Source of the DNA: Bacteroidales bacterium UBA4772
Lineage (GTDB): Bacteria; Bacteroidota; Bacteroidia; Bacteroidales; VadinHA17
DNA: 64,000 nt
NCBI GenBank assembly: GCA_002403305.1
Contig: DHHM01000010.1
Coordinates: 62,001-126,000, forward strand
Direction: 5' to 3'
The translations under genes were made by a program, and so were the position numbers. Positions within the stretch are counted from its first letter, which is position 1. Every line of letters begins with the position of its first letter. The notes beneath the pieces were generated by a model. It saw nothing but the letters and a program-made list of their open reading frames with translations. It had not been told where the DNA came from and ran no database searches. Of this stretch, positions 16,689-23,453 are shown in pieces.

Positions 16689-18574
16689 TGAGGCAAAGAT
16701 GGCTGATATACCTGCTCCCCCTCCTGCTGGTCTCCACGGGCACCTCGGCGCAGGAGGTCTTCACCGGGCTGACACGCAACAGGCAGCTTGACGGCAGGAT
16801 GGTCATGAACCCGGACGGGCAGACTGACGGCATGACGGGCATGACCCGCCTGAAGGCAGCAGCAGCGGAGGAGCCGGTAGCGCTGCCATTTTTTGACGAC
16901 TTCTCCCGCGACAGCCTCTATCCCTCCGTCGACAGATGGTCTGACCTGCAGGTCTTTGTAAACAACACCTTCTCCGTCACCCAGCCCTCCATGGGCGTTG
17001 CCACCTTCGACTGCCTTGATGAATATGGCCTGCTTTATGATCAGGCCTCGAACCTTGTCTTCGCCGCCGACAGACTGACATCACGAACCATCGACCTGGC
17101 ATATCCGGCCAGCGACAGCATCTGGCTCAGCTTCCTCTACGAGGCTGGAGGAGTGTCTGACATGCCTGAGAGCGACGATAGCCTGACGCTGAGTTTCTGG
17201 GCACCGGATGAGGAGAGATGGTACAGCGTCTGGCAGGCTACGGGAGGCACGAAGACAGGATTCCAACAGGCGATGATACCCGTGACCGACAGCCGGTTTC
17301 TGAAGAACGGTTTCAGGTTTATGTTCACAGGCTATGCCTCCCTCGCCGGTGTGCTCACTGAGCCATCCCGGTCAGGCACAGCTGACCAGTGGAACCTCGA
17401 CCATATCTGGCTTGACAGGAACAGGTCACGTCATGACACCGTCATCCATGACGTAGCCATGACCCTGCCCCTCCGTTCACTGGTCAAAGAGTACGAGGCT
17501 ATGCCGTGGAGACACTTTCGCCAGGCCTTCCTCTCGCTGATGAGTCCCGCCGTCAGTCTCAGATACCGCAATAATGACACCATCGTGCGCAACGTGACAA
17601 GGTATATCTCTGTCACTGACCTCACTACCGGCGCTGTGGTACGCGACTTTGATGCCGGATCTTCCAATGCGGCTCCCCTGTCTGACATTCTGTATGATGC
17701 CCCTCTTTTATATACTTACAACACCGCCGCCACCGACTCAGCTCTCTTCCTTGTGACAGCATCGCTGGTCACCGATGACTTCGACCGCAAGCATAATGAT
17801 ACAATCAGGTACCTGCAACGGTTCTATGATTATTTTGCCATTGACGACGGCACTGCCGAGGCAGGTTACGGAATCAACGGCCAGGGAGCAAACAATGCCA
17901 GGGTTGCACTCCGCTTCAGATCGTTCATCCCCGACTCTGTCAGAGGGATAAGCATCTGCTTCAACGACGCCTATGACAACGCCAACCAGAGGGCATTTGA
18001 CATCATGGTATGGGCTGACGACAACGGTCAGCCTGGAGTGGTGCTGGGCTCTTCCCAGGGATTCGTTGCCGCACCGGGCGGGGAGATAAACGGCTTTGTA
18101 ACTTATCTATTTGACCGGCCAGTACAGGTGACCGATTACTTCTGGGTAGGCTGGAGTCAGCTCTCCGATAAATTCCTCAATGCCGGTCTCGATCTCAACA
18201 CTCCTAACGACGGCAGGCAGTACTTCATGCTCAGTGGCGTCTGGCAGGCCAGCCAGGCTCCGGGAACGCTGATGATCAGGCCTGTGATGAGGGGAGCAGG
18301 ATCAGCCACATCATCAGACCACGGCACCCTGATCAACGATATGTTCACCCTCTACCCCAACCCCACCTCGGGGGAGGTGACGCTTCTGCCCTCGGATAGG
18401 GCTCCGGACGATTTCACAGTAGATGTGATCTCCTCCTCAGGAGCCAGGGTATTGACGCTTGACAGCAGCGGTCGGTATGACCTCAGCCGCCTGTCTCCCG
18501 GCACATATATCCTATTGGTAAAGAGCCGGGAAGGCCTGCCGCTATCCATACTGCGTGTCATAATACTTAAATGA
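16685..18574 (+). CDS. Secreted T9SS cargo protein of unknown function
   Basis: 629 residues with a signal peptide (MMRQRWLIYLLPLLLVSTGTSAQ). The body is beta-rich and looks adhesin- or jellyroll-like, without a recognised catalytic motif. The C-terminal sorting domain contains LYPNPTSGEVTLL, FTVDVISSSGARVL, YDLSRLSPGTYILLV and a basic end, which directs passage through the outer membrane by the type IX system. The start ATG overlaps the stop of the PASTA gene (ATGA). Surface location is well supported; the function is not. Confidence 0.88.
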   Translation: MMRQRWLIYLLPLLLVSTGTSAQEVFTGLTRNRQLDGRMVMNPDGQTDGMTGMTRLKAAAAEEPVALPFFDDFSRDSLYPSVDRWSDLQVFVNNTFSVTQPSMGVATFDCLDEYGLLYDQASNLVFAADRLTSRTIDLAYPASDSIWLSFLYEAGGVSDMPESDDSLTLSFWAPDEERWYSVWQATGGTKTGFQQAMIPVTDSRFLKNGFRFMFTGYASLAGVLTEPSRSGTADQWNLDHIWLDRNRSRHDTVIHDVAMTLPLRSLVKEYEAMPWRHFRQAFLSLMSPAVSLRYRNNDTIVRNVTRYISVTDLTTGAVVRDFDAGSSNAAPLSDILYDAPLLYTYNTAATDSALFLVTASLVTDDFDRKHNDTIRYLQRFYDYFAIDDGTAEAGYGINGQGANNARVALRFRSFIPDSVRGISICFNDAYDNANQRAFDIMVWADDNGQPGVVLGSSQGFVAAPGGEINGFVTYLFDRPVQVTDYFWVGWSQLSDKFLNAGLDLNTPNDGRQYFMLSGVWQASQAPGTLMIRPVMRGAGSATSSDHGTLINDMFTLYPNPTSGEVTLLPSDRAPDDFTVDVISSSGARVLTLDSSGRYDLSRLSPGTYILLVKSREGLPLSILRVIILK

Positions 18575-18584
18575 GACAACACTG

Positions 18585-19637
18585 ATGACCGAGCCGGAAC
18601 TGCATGACAGCCAGCCACAGGAGCAGGAGGAGGAGCTCTTCGAGCACTACCGCTATGTTGTTGACGCGGGGCAGTCGATGCTTCGCATCGACAAGTACCT
18701 TTCTGCACGCATCGAGAATGTGTCGCGCACGCGGGTACAGACTGCGGCACAGGCAGGAAATATCCTGGTCAACGAGAACCCGGTGAAACCCAACTACCGC
18801 GTCAAGCCTCTGGATGTCATACAGATACTACTCCCCAACCCACCCCGGGAGATAGAGCTGATACCGCAGGACCTCCCAATAAACGTGGTCTACGAGGATG
18901 ATGATGTGATAGTGGTCGACAAGCAGGCAGGCATGGTGGTGCATCCGGCCTACGGCAATTACTCGGGCACCCTCATGAATGCACTTATGTACCACTTCAG
19001 GGATCTCCCTCTCTTTCAGACCGGAGAACTGAGGCCAGGCCTGGTGCACCGCATCGACAAGAACACATCAGGACTGCTCGTCGTTGCCAAGAACGAATAT
19101 GCCCACAATAAACTTGCCAGGCAGTTCTTCAACCGTACCACCGGACGCCGTTACCTGGCCCTGGTATGGGGCACGCCTGACCCCGGGGAAGGCACCGTCA
19201 CCGGCAATGTAGGCCGCAACATCCGCGACCGCCGCATCATGCAGGTCTTCCCCGATGGCAGCCAGGGCAAACATGCCGTCACACACTACAGAATCATCGA
19301 GCCGCTGGGATACGTGTCGCTCATCGAATGCCGCCTCGAGACAGGGCGCACTCACCAGATAAGGGTTCATATGTCATGGAAAGGCCATCCTCTCTTCAAC
19401 GACAGTGAGTACGGGGGTGACAGAATACTTAAGGGTACCACCTTTACCAAGTACCAGCAGTACGTACGCAATTGCTTTGCACTTCTGCCCCGCCAGGCAC
19501 TGCATGCACAGACCCTCTCCTTTGATCACCCGGTATCCGGCAAGCGGCTCTCCTTCGAATCACCCCTGCCCGACGACATGACCGCCGTGCTGAATAAATG
19601 GAGAAAATATACTGCAGGCAGAGCCGAAGGGATTTGA
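18585..19637 (+). CDS. rluD: RluA/RluD-family 23S rRNA pseudouridine synthase
   Basis: 350 residues. An N-terminal S4 RNA-binding domain (about 30-90, MLRIDKYLSARIENVSRTRVQ) is joined to a pseudouridine synthase domain with the catalytic aspartate D158 in HRIDKNTSGLLVVAKN and the downstream LETGRTHQIRVHMSWKGHPL. Domain layout and length match RluD, which modifies helix 69 of 23S rRNA; the exact target is inferred. It starts 10 bases after the T9SS gene. The stop codon at 19635-19637 lies inside the first unit of a heptanucleotide array. Confidence 0.92.
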   Translation: MTEPELHDSQPQEQEEELFEHYRYVVDAGQSMLRIDKYLSARIENVSRTRVQTAAQAGNILVNENPVKPNYRVKPLDVIQILLPNPPREIELIPQDLPINVVYEDDDVIVVDKQAGMVVHPAYGNYSGTLMNALMYHFRDLPLFQTGELRPGLVHRIDKNTSGLLVVAKNEYAHNKLARQFFNRTTGRRYLALVWGTPDPGEGTVTGNVGRNIRDRRIMQVFPDGSQGKHAVTHYRIIEPLGYVSLIECRLETGRTHQIRVHMSWKGHPLFNDSEYGGDRILKGTTFTKYQQYVRNCFALLPRQALHAQTLSFDHPVSGKRLSFESPLPDDMTAVLNKWRKYTAGRAEGI

Positions 19638-19735
19638 GATTTGCGATTTGCGATTTGCGATTTGCGATTTGCGATTTGAGATTTGAGATTTGAGATTTGA
19701 GATTTGAGATTTGCGATTTGCGATTTGCGATTTGC
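19631..19735 (+). repeat. Fifteen tandem heptanucleotides GATTTGC/GATTTGA
   Basis: Fifteen perfect-length units with only the seventh base varying. In order, the last bases are A, five C, five A, four C. A partial unit runs to 19740. The first unit contains the rluD stop codon. Block-wise C/A variation suggests amplification by slippage or unequal exchange. Confidence 0.97.
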
Positions 19736-19748
19736 GATTTCTGTGGAT

Positions 19749-20120
19749 TTAGGATTTTTGATTGGTCATATTGTGTTTAGCGGTTTTTTTGGCAGCAATA
19801 ACAATTGATACAATTTCATCCATCTCCGTAATGAAGGCTGAAACCGGCTCTCTAAACCCGCATTCCAGGTCCAGAAGCAGTTCAAGCCAGAAAATGGATT
19901 CATCAGCTTCTTCCTCAACTACATTTAGTTTGTTGATGAAATCCGCATATGATTTAGCCCTGCAAACCGCCCGGTAGTTTGCTCCCACAGAGCATGATGA
20001 CCTGATTAACTGGCGACTGATAACCTGATTTGGGAAACTTCTGGGCAATCGATCGCAGAGCGATATTATACCCAATGCCAACTTCTTGGTGCGAAGCTGA
20101 ATTTGCTTCTTCATTTCCAT
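19749..20120 (-). CDS. Four-helix-bundle protein (23S rRNA intervening-sequence / S23 family)
   Basis: 123 residues. Landmarks of the S23-like family are visible: LALGIISLCDRLPRSFPNQVISRQLIRSSCSVGANY near the start, the AKSYADFINKLNVVEEEADESIFWLELL core, and a final long helix. The family was first noted in intervening sequences of 23S rRNA genes and is related to the Avd proteins of diversity-generating retroelements. Here it stands alone, without rRNA or reverse transcriptase. It is A+T-richer than its neighbours, points against rluD, and lies between two heptanucleotide arrays. The function is unknown. The start may be 20120 or the ATG at 20114. Confidence 0.88.
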   Translation of the reverse strand: MEMKKQIQLRTKKLALGIISLCDRLPRSFPNQVISRQLIRSSCSVGANYRAVCRAKSYADFINKLNVVEEEADESIFWLELLLDLECGFREPVSAFITEMDEIVSIVIAAKKTAKHNMTNQKS

Positions 20121-20186
20121 AATTATTCCACAAAAGAATGCAGATGGAAAAGTTACCGCAAAACCTCCAATAAATCAAGATTTTTT

Positions 20187-20221
20187 TCGAAAATCGAAAA
20201 TCGAAAATCGAAAATCGAAAA
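20187..20221 (-). repeat. Five tandem heptanucleotides TTTTCGA
   Basis: On the plus strand, five identical TCGAAAA units. On the minus strand they read as the GATTTTC register, related to the GATTTGM units on the other side of the four-helix-bundle gene but in the opposite orientation. The array ends two bases from the stop codon of the TPM-domain gene at 20224. Confidence 0.95.
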
Positions 20222-20223
20222 TT

Positions 20224-21039
20224 CTACCAGGAGCCCCCTGCTCCGCCGCCGCCGAAGCTGCCGCCGCCAAAACCGCCGAAACCGCCGCCACCCCCTGAAA
20301 AGCCGCCGCTGCCACTGCCACCGGTGAAACCGCCCCAGCTGCCGCTGTGCGACCGTCCTCCGCCCAGCATGCTCATCAGCAGCCACAGGGGAAGGTTAGC
20401 TGTGCCGCTCCTTCTGATATGCTTGTTGTTTGAGCTGCCGGAAGATATGGCCACAATGAAGATGATGAGAACTATGAAGAAGACGATGCCCGGAACCGCC
20501 CCTGAGGAGGCACCCTCAGCATAACTGTCGTAACTGTACTCCCCCGCGGCAAGTGACATCAGCACATCCGTGCCGGCGTCGAGGCCCCCGTAATAGTCGT
20601 TGGAACGGAATCGCGGCAGTATCTCCCTGTCTATGATCTCAGCACATGCTATGTCAGGGATGGCGCCCTCGAGGCCGTAGCCGGTGGCAATGAAGATCTG
20701 ACCGTCTGACAGCTCCGTCTTGGTCTTCACCAGGATGAGCACCCCGTTGTTGAAATCGCCCTGCCCAACGCCCCAATCCCTGGCTACCCTGTAGGCAAAG
20801 TCAGACCGGTCATATCCCCGGAGGTCATCAACGATCACCACGGCTATCTGGTTCGATGTGGTATCATTGAAAACGACGAGCTTATCCTCCAGCGCTCTCA
20901 CGTCAGAGGCGGAGAGCACCCCGGCAAAGTCATTGACGAGCCGCGGCGGATCGGGCCGGGGAAGCAACGACTGGCCGGTCACCGCCGGTGATGCAATCAT
21001 GAGCAGTAACATAACTGCTATAACAGTTAACCTTTTCAT
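20224..21039 (-). CDS. TPM-domain membrane protein with glycine-rich tail (YgcG type)
   Basis: 271 residues from the ATG at 21039; a GTG two codons earlier overlaps the previous stop. A signal peptide (MKRLTVIAVMLLLMIASPAVTGQ) leads to a TPM domain (about 35-160, VNDFAGVLSASDVRALE, IAVVIVDDLRGYD, NGVLILV, FIATGYGLEGAIPD). A membrane helix (AVPGIVFFIVLIIFIVAI) and a Gly/Ser/Phe tail ending in GGGGAGGSW follow. TPM proteins are often linked to membrane-protein quality control or photosystem repair in other groups; the role here is unknown. It is the third gene of a lemA-TPM-TPM operon. Confidence 0.88.
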   Translation of the reverse strand: MKRLTVIAVMLLLMIASPAVTGQSLLPRPDPPRLVNDFAGVLSASDVRALEDKLVVFNDTTSNQIAVVIVDDLRGYDRSDFAYRVARDWGVGQGDFNNGVLILVKTKTELSDGQIFIATGYGLEGAIPDIACAEIIDREILPRFRSNDYYGGLDAGTDVLMSLAAGEYSYDSYAEGASSGAVPGIVFFIVLIIFIVAISSGSSNNKHIRRSGTANLPLWLLMSMLGGGRSHSGSWGGFTGGSGSGGFSGGGGGFGGFGGGSFGGGGAGGSW

Positions 21040-21041
21040 GA

Positions 21042-21494
21042 TCACAGTCCCGGTTCAGTTATGTCAAAAGAGATTGTATCAGAGAGCTCATTGATGTCGT
21101 TTCGTGAGTAGGGGAAATGCTCTTTCAGTTGTTCGCCGGCCATGAGTATCCCTTCGGCGAGCCCCTCGGCGAACTTCTCCTCGCTGAAACGCATCTGCAT
21201 ATGATCGCGGATGTTGTCCCAGAAGCCTATGGGCACCACGCTGTTAATGCCGCTGTCACCGATTATTGCAAAGCTTCGCTCTTTCAGGGCGAGATAGATC
21301 AGCACCCCGTTGCGGTCAGCCGTCTTGTGCATCCCCAGTTTCCTGAAGAGCCAGGCCGCCTCATCGAGGACATTGGCCTTGCAGGAGGTCTCCACATGCA
21401 CCCGTATCTCACCCGAAGTTGCGTGTTCTGCCTCCTTGATCGCCCTGACAATAGTCTCCTGCTGCTCTGCAGTAAAAAATGCTGAAGCCTTCAT
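21042..21494 (-). CDS. TPM-domain protein, short form
   Basis: 150 residues from the ATG at 21494; the open frame runs further up into lemA but lacks support. The single TPM domain is recognisable from FFTAEQQETIVRAIKEAEHATSGEIRVHVE, HKTADRNGVLIYLALKERSFAIIGDSGI and FAEGLAEGILMAGEQL. There is no signal peptide or membrane helix, so it probably sits on the cytoplasmic face or works with its membrane-bound neighbours. It lies 10 bases after lemA and 2 bases before the longer TPM gene. Confidence 0.87.
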   Translation of the reverse strand: MKASAFFTAEQQETIVRAIKEAEHATSGEIRVHVETSCKANVLDEAAWLFRKLGMHKTADRNGVLIYLALKERSFAIIGDSGINSVVPIGFWDNIRDHMQMRFSEEKFAEGLAEGILMAGEQLKEHFPYSRNDINELSDTISFDITEPGL

Positions 21495-21504
21495 CCCCAA
21501 AAAC

Positions 21505-22107
21505 TCAGAACTGTACCGTGGGAGCTGTCTCCGTTCCCTCCTGTGCCTCAAAATAGGGCCTTGAATCAAACCTGGAGAGAGAAGCGATGAGATTGTTCGG
21601 GAACTGCTTTATAAAAGTGTTGTACTCCCTGGCCGCATCATTGAAGTTGTTCCTGGCAACGGCAATCCTGTTCTCCGTGCCCTCAAGCTCAACCTGCAGG
21701 TCCCGGAAGTTCTGGGTAGCCTTTATGTCGGGGTAGCGCTCCACCACAACCATCAGGCGCTGGAGTGCCGAGCTTACTTCACTCTGTGCTGCCTGGAACT
21801 GCTGTAGCTGTTCGGGAGTGATGTTTGAGGGGTCAATGGTCATCTGGGTGGCCTTCGCCCTGGCCTCAATAACCCTTGTCAGTGTCTCCTGCTCAAACTC
21901 GGCAGCTCCCTTGACAGTATTTACAAAATTGGGGATAAGATCCGCCCGGCGCTGATACTGCGTCTCTACATTGCTCCACTCCGTGGATACCTTCTCATTC
22001 ATCGGGATGATCTTGTTGTAGATACCGACGCCCCATGATACAATCAGCAGCAGAACAACAAGCACAATCACAATGGTACCTATCCTGCCTAAAGGTTTCT
22101 TTTCCAT
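21505..22107 (-). CDS. lemA: LemA family protein
   Basis: 200 residues. One N-terminal membrane helix (IGTIVIVLVVLLLIVSWGVGIYN) is followed by a long helical domain with the LemA landmarks VSTEWSNVETQYQRRADLIPNFVNTVKG, VVERYPDIKATQNFRDLQVELEGTENRIAVAR and FIKQFPNNLIA. LemA genes almost always precede TPM-domain genes, as here. The biochemical role is not established. A promoter box lies at 22133-22140. Confidence 0.95.
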   Translation of the reverse strand: MEKKPLGRIGTIVIVLVVLLLIVSWGVGIYNKIIPMNEKVSTEWSNVETQYQRRADLIPNFVNTVKGAAEFEQETLTRVIEARAKATQMTIDPSNITPEQLQQFQAAQSEVSSALQRLMVVVERYPDIKATQNFRDLQVELEGTENRIAVARNNFNDAAREYNTFIKQFPNNLIASLSRFDSRPYFEAQEGTETAPTVQF

Positions 22108-22132
22108 TTTTCATTCTGTTTTGTTTCAGATC

Positions 22133-22140
22133 CAAACTTA
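22133..22140 (-). promoter_or_regulatory. Bacteroidota -7 promoter box for lemA
   Basis: The minus strand reads TAAGTTTG, an exact TAnnTTTG match, 26 bases from the lemA ATG. Confidence 0.65.
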
Positions 22141-22310
22141 CATAAAAACTGTTGATTTTGTAAAGGCAGATAAAAATCAAGGCCACCGCCCCTGATACCA
22201 GAGGAAAATTAAAGAAACTTTCCGGCGCAGAGGGTGTCCGCAATCCCTCTGTCGCATCCCTTACTGCTTATCTTTTTTCGGGCAGAGTTTTCACGCGATG
22301 CTAAATAGTG

Positions 22311-22318
22311 TAAATTTG
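22311..22318 (+). promoter_or_regulatory. Bacteroidota -7 promoter box for ddl
   Basis: TAAATTTG, an exact TAnnTTTG match. It predicts a leader of roughly 125 bases before the ATG at 22451, much longer than the other leaders in this window. Confidence 0.6.
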
Positions 22319-22342
22319 GGGCAAAACTGCAGGATGATGAAC

Positions 22343-22415
22343 CCACATGATTGACCACAATCACAAACATGAATAAATATAAATTACAATCATGTGGTTC
22401 TCCCGCTCAGGCGGG
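22343..22415 (+). repeat. Inverted repeats in the ddl leader
   Basis: Arms 22343-22353 and 22387-22397 are a perfect 11-bp inverted repeat (CCACATGATTG / CAATCATGTGG) with a 33-base A-rich spacer. Immediately after, 22402-22406 and 22411-22415 form CCCGC-TCAG-GCGGG. No T-run follows, so a simple terminator is unlikely. Confidence 0.7.
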
Positions 22416-22450
22416 ACAGGCTATCATACCTTGAAAATCAAAATTATATT

Positions 22451-23422
22451 ATGATGAAAACTGTTGCCATCATTGCCGGGGGAAATTCATCGGAATACCC
22501 TGTCTCAGTCAGAAGCGCAGAGAGTGTAGCTTCGGCCCTGAAAGACCGGTATGAAACCTTCATCGTAACCGTCAGAGGTATCGACTGGTACTGGGAAGAC
22601 CCCAAAGGACGTATTTTCAGCATTGACAAGAACGACTTCTCCCTGGTGCTCGATGACGGCAGAGTAAGATTTGATGCCGCCTTCATTGCCATTCACGGCA
22701 CTCCGGGCGAGGACGGGCTCCTGCAGGGTTATTTTGATATGACGGGGATACCCTACTCCAGCTGCAGCTCTTTCGTGTCAGCGCTGACATTCAACAAGCA
22801 GGCCTGCAAGCTCTACCTCTTTGAATACGGGATACCCATGACCGGCGGACTGCTGATAAGAAAAGGGCAACAATATGATGCCGAAAGGATAGCAACGGAG
22901 ATCGGTCTGCCCTGTTTCGTCAAGCCCAATGCCAGCGGTTCAAGCTTCGGCGTGACAAAGGTGAAAGAAGTGGGCCTGTTTGCCGCTGCAGTCGAGGCAG
23001 CACTTACCGAAGGCCACGAAGTGCTGGTGGAAACATTCATGCCGGGTACCGAGGTGGCCTGCGGCGTGGTAAAGACAAGGGACAAAAAGATAGTGATGCC
23101 CGTTACTGAGGTGGTGCCCAGAAAAGAGTTTTTCGACTATGAGGCAAAATATACTGAAGGGCTCTCCGATGAGATCACACCGGCACGGTTGACTGACGAG
23201 ATGACAAAGCGGATCCAGGAGCTCTCCTCAGAGATTTGTGACCTGCTGGGATGCAAGGGAATCGTAAGGGTCGACTTCATAATCACACCCGACGGGCCGC
23301 AGTTCCTTGAGATAAATACCATTCCGGGTATGACACCTGAGAGTATTTTACCAAAACAGGCTGCGGTGTACGGCATCTCGCAGCCCGAACTCTATTCAAT
23401 GGTGATCGAGGACCTGTTCTGA
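22451..23422 (+). CDS. ddl: D-alanine--D-alanine ligase
   Basis: ATP-grasp ligase making D-Ala-D-Ala for peptidoglycan. 323 residues from the ATG at 22451 (22454 is also possible; an upstream in-frame extension from 22394 runs through the leader hairpins and is rejected). Motifs: AIIAGGNSSEYPVSVRSAESV at the N-terminus, AFIAIHGTPGEDGLLQGYFDMTGIPYSSC, the ATP-grasp loop KPNASGSSFGVTKV, and the metal site VRVDFI with FLEINTIPGMTPES. Convergent with the trehalose gene. Confidence 0.94.
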   Translation: MMKTVAIIAGGNSSEYPVSVRSAESVASALKDRYETFIVTVRGIDWYWEDPKGRIFSIDKNDFSLVLDDGRVRFDAAFIAIHGTPGEDGLLQGYFDMTGIPYSSCSSFVSALTFNKQACKLYLFEYGIPMTGGLLIRKGQQYDAERIATEIGLPCFVKPNASGSSFGVTKVKEVGLFAAAVEAALTEGHEVLVETFMPGTEVACGVVKTRDKKIVMPVTEVVPRKEFFDYEAKYTEGLSDEITPARLTDEMTKRIQELSSEICDLLGCKGIVRVDFIITPDGPQFLEINTIPGMTPESILPKQAAVYGISQPELYSMVIEDLF

Positions 23423-23453
23423 CCTGTTACAATTTGCCGGCAGCAGGTCCGGA

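Larger units (their letters stand above)
22108..22450. other. 343-base gap between divergent lemA and ddl
   Basis: No gene is seen. The gap holds the lemA promoter box (22133-22140), the ddl promoter box (22311-22318) and, within the predicted ddl leader, an 11-bp inverted repeat and a short G+C hairpin (22343-22415). Confidence 0.6.

Noticed and set aside
19631..19740. A CRISPR-like array
   Set aside because: The period is 7 bases with no spacers, and there are no cas genes.
19631..20221. A diversity-generating retroelement, because the S23-like protein resembles Avd
   Set aside because: No reverse transcriptase and no template/variable repeat pair are present; the arrays are simple heptamers.
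20103..20327. A plus-strand ORF with SKIENRKSKIEN repeats
   Set aside because: It is the TCGAAAA array and the antisense of the TPM gene's glycine-rich tail.
23409..23450. A terminator between ddl and otsAB (GGACCTG ... CAGGTCC)
   Set aside because: The loop is long and no T-run follows on either strand.
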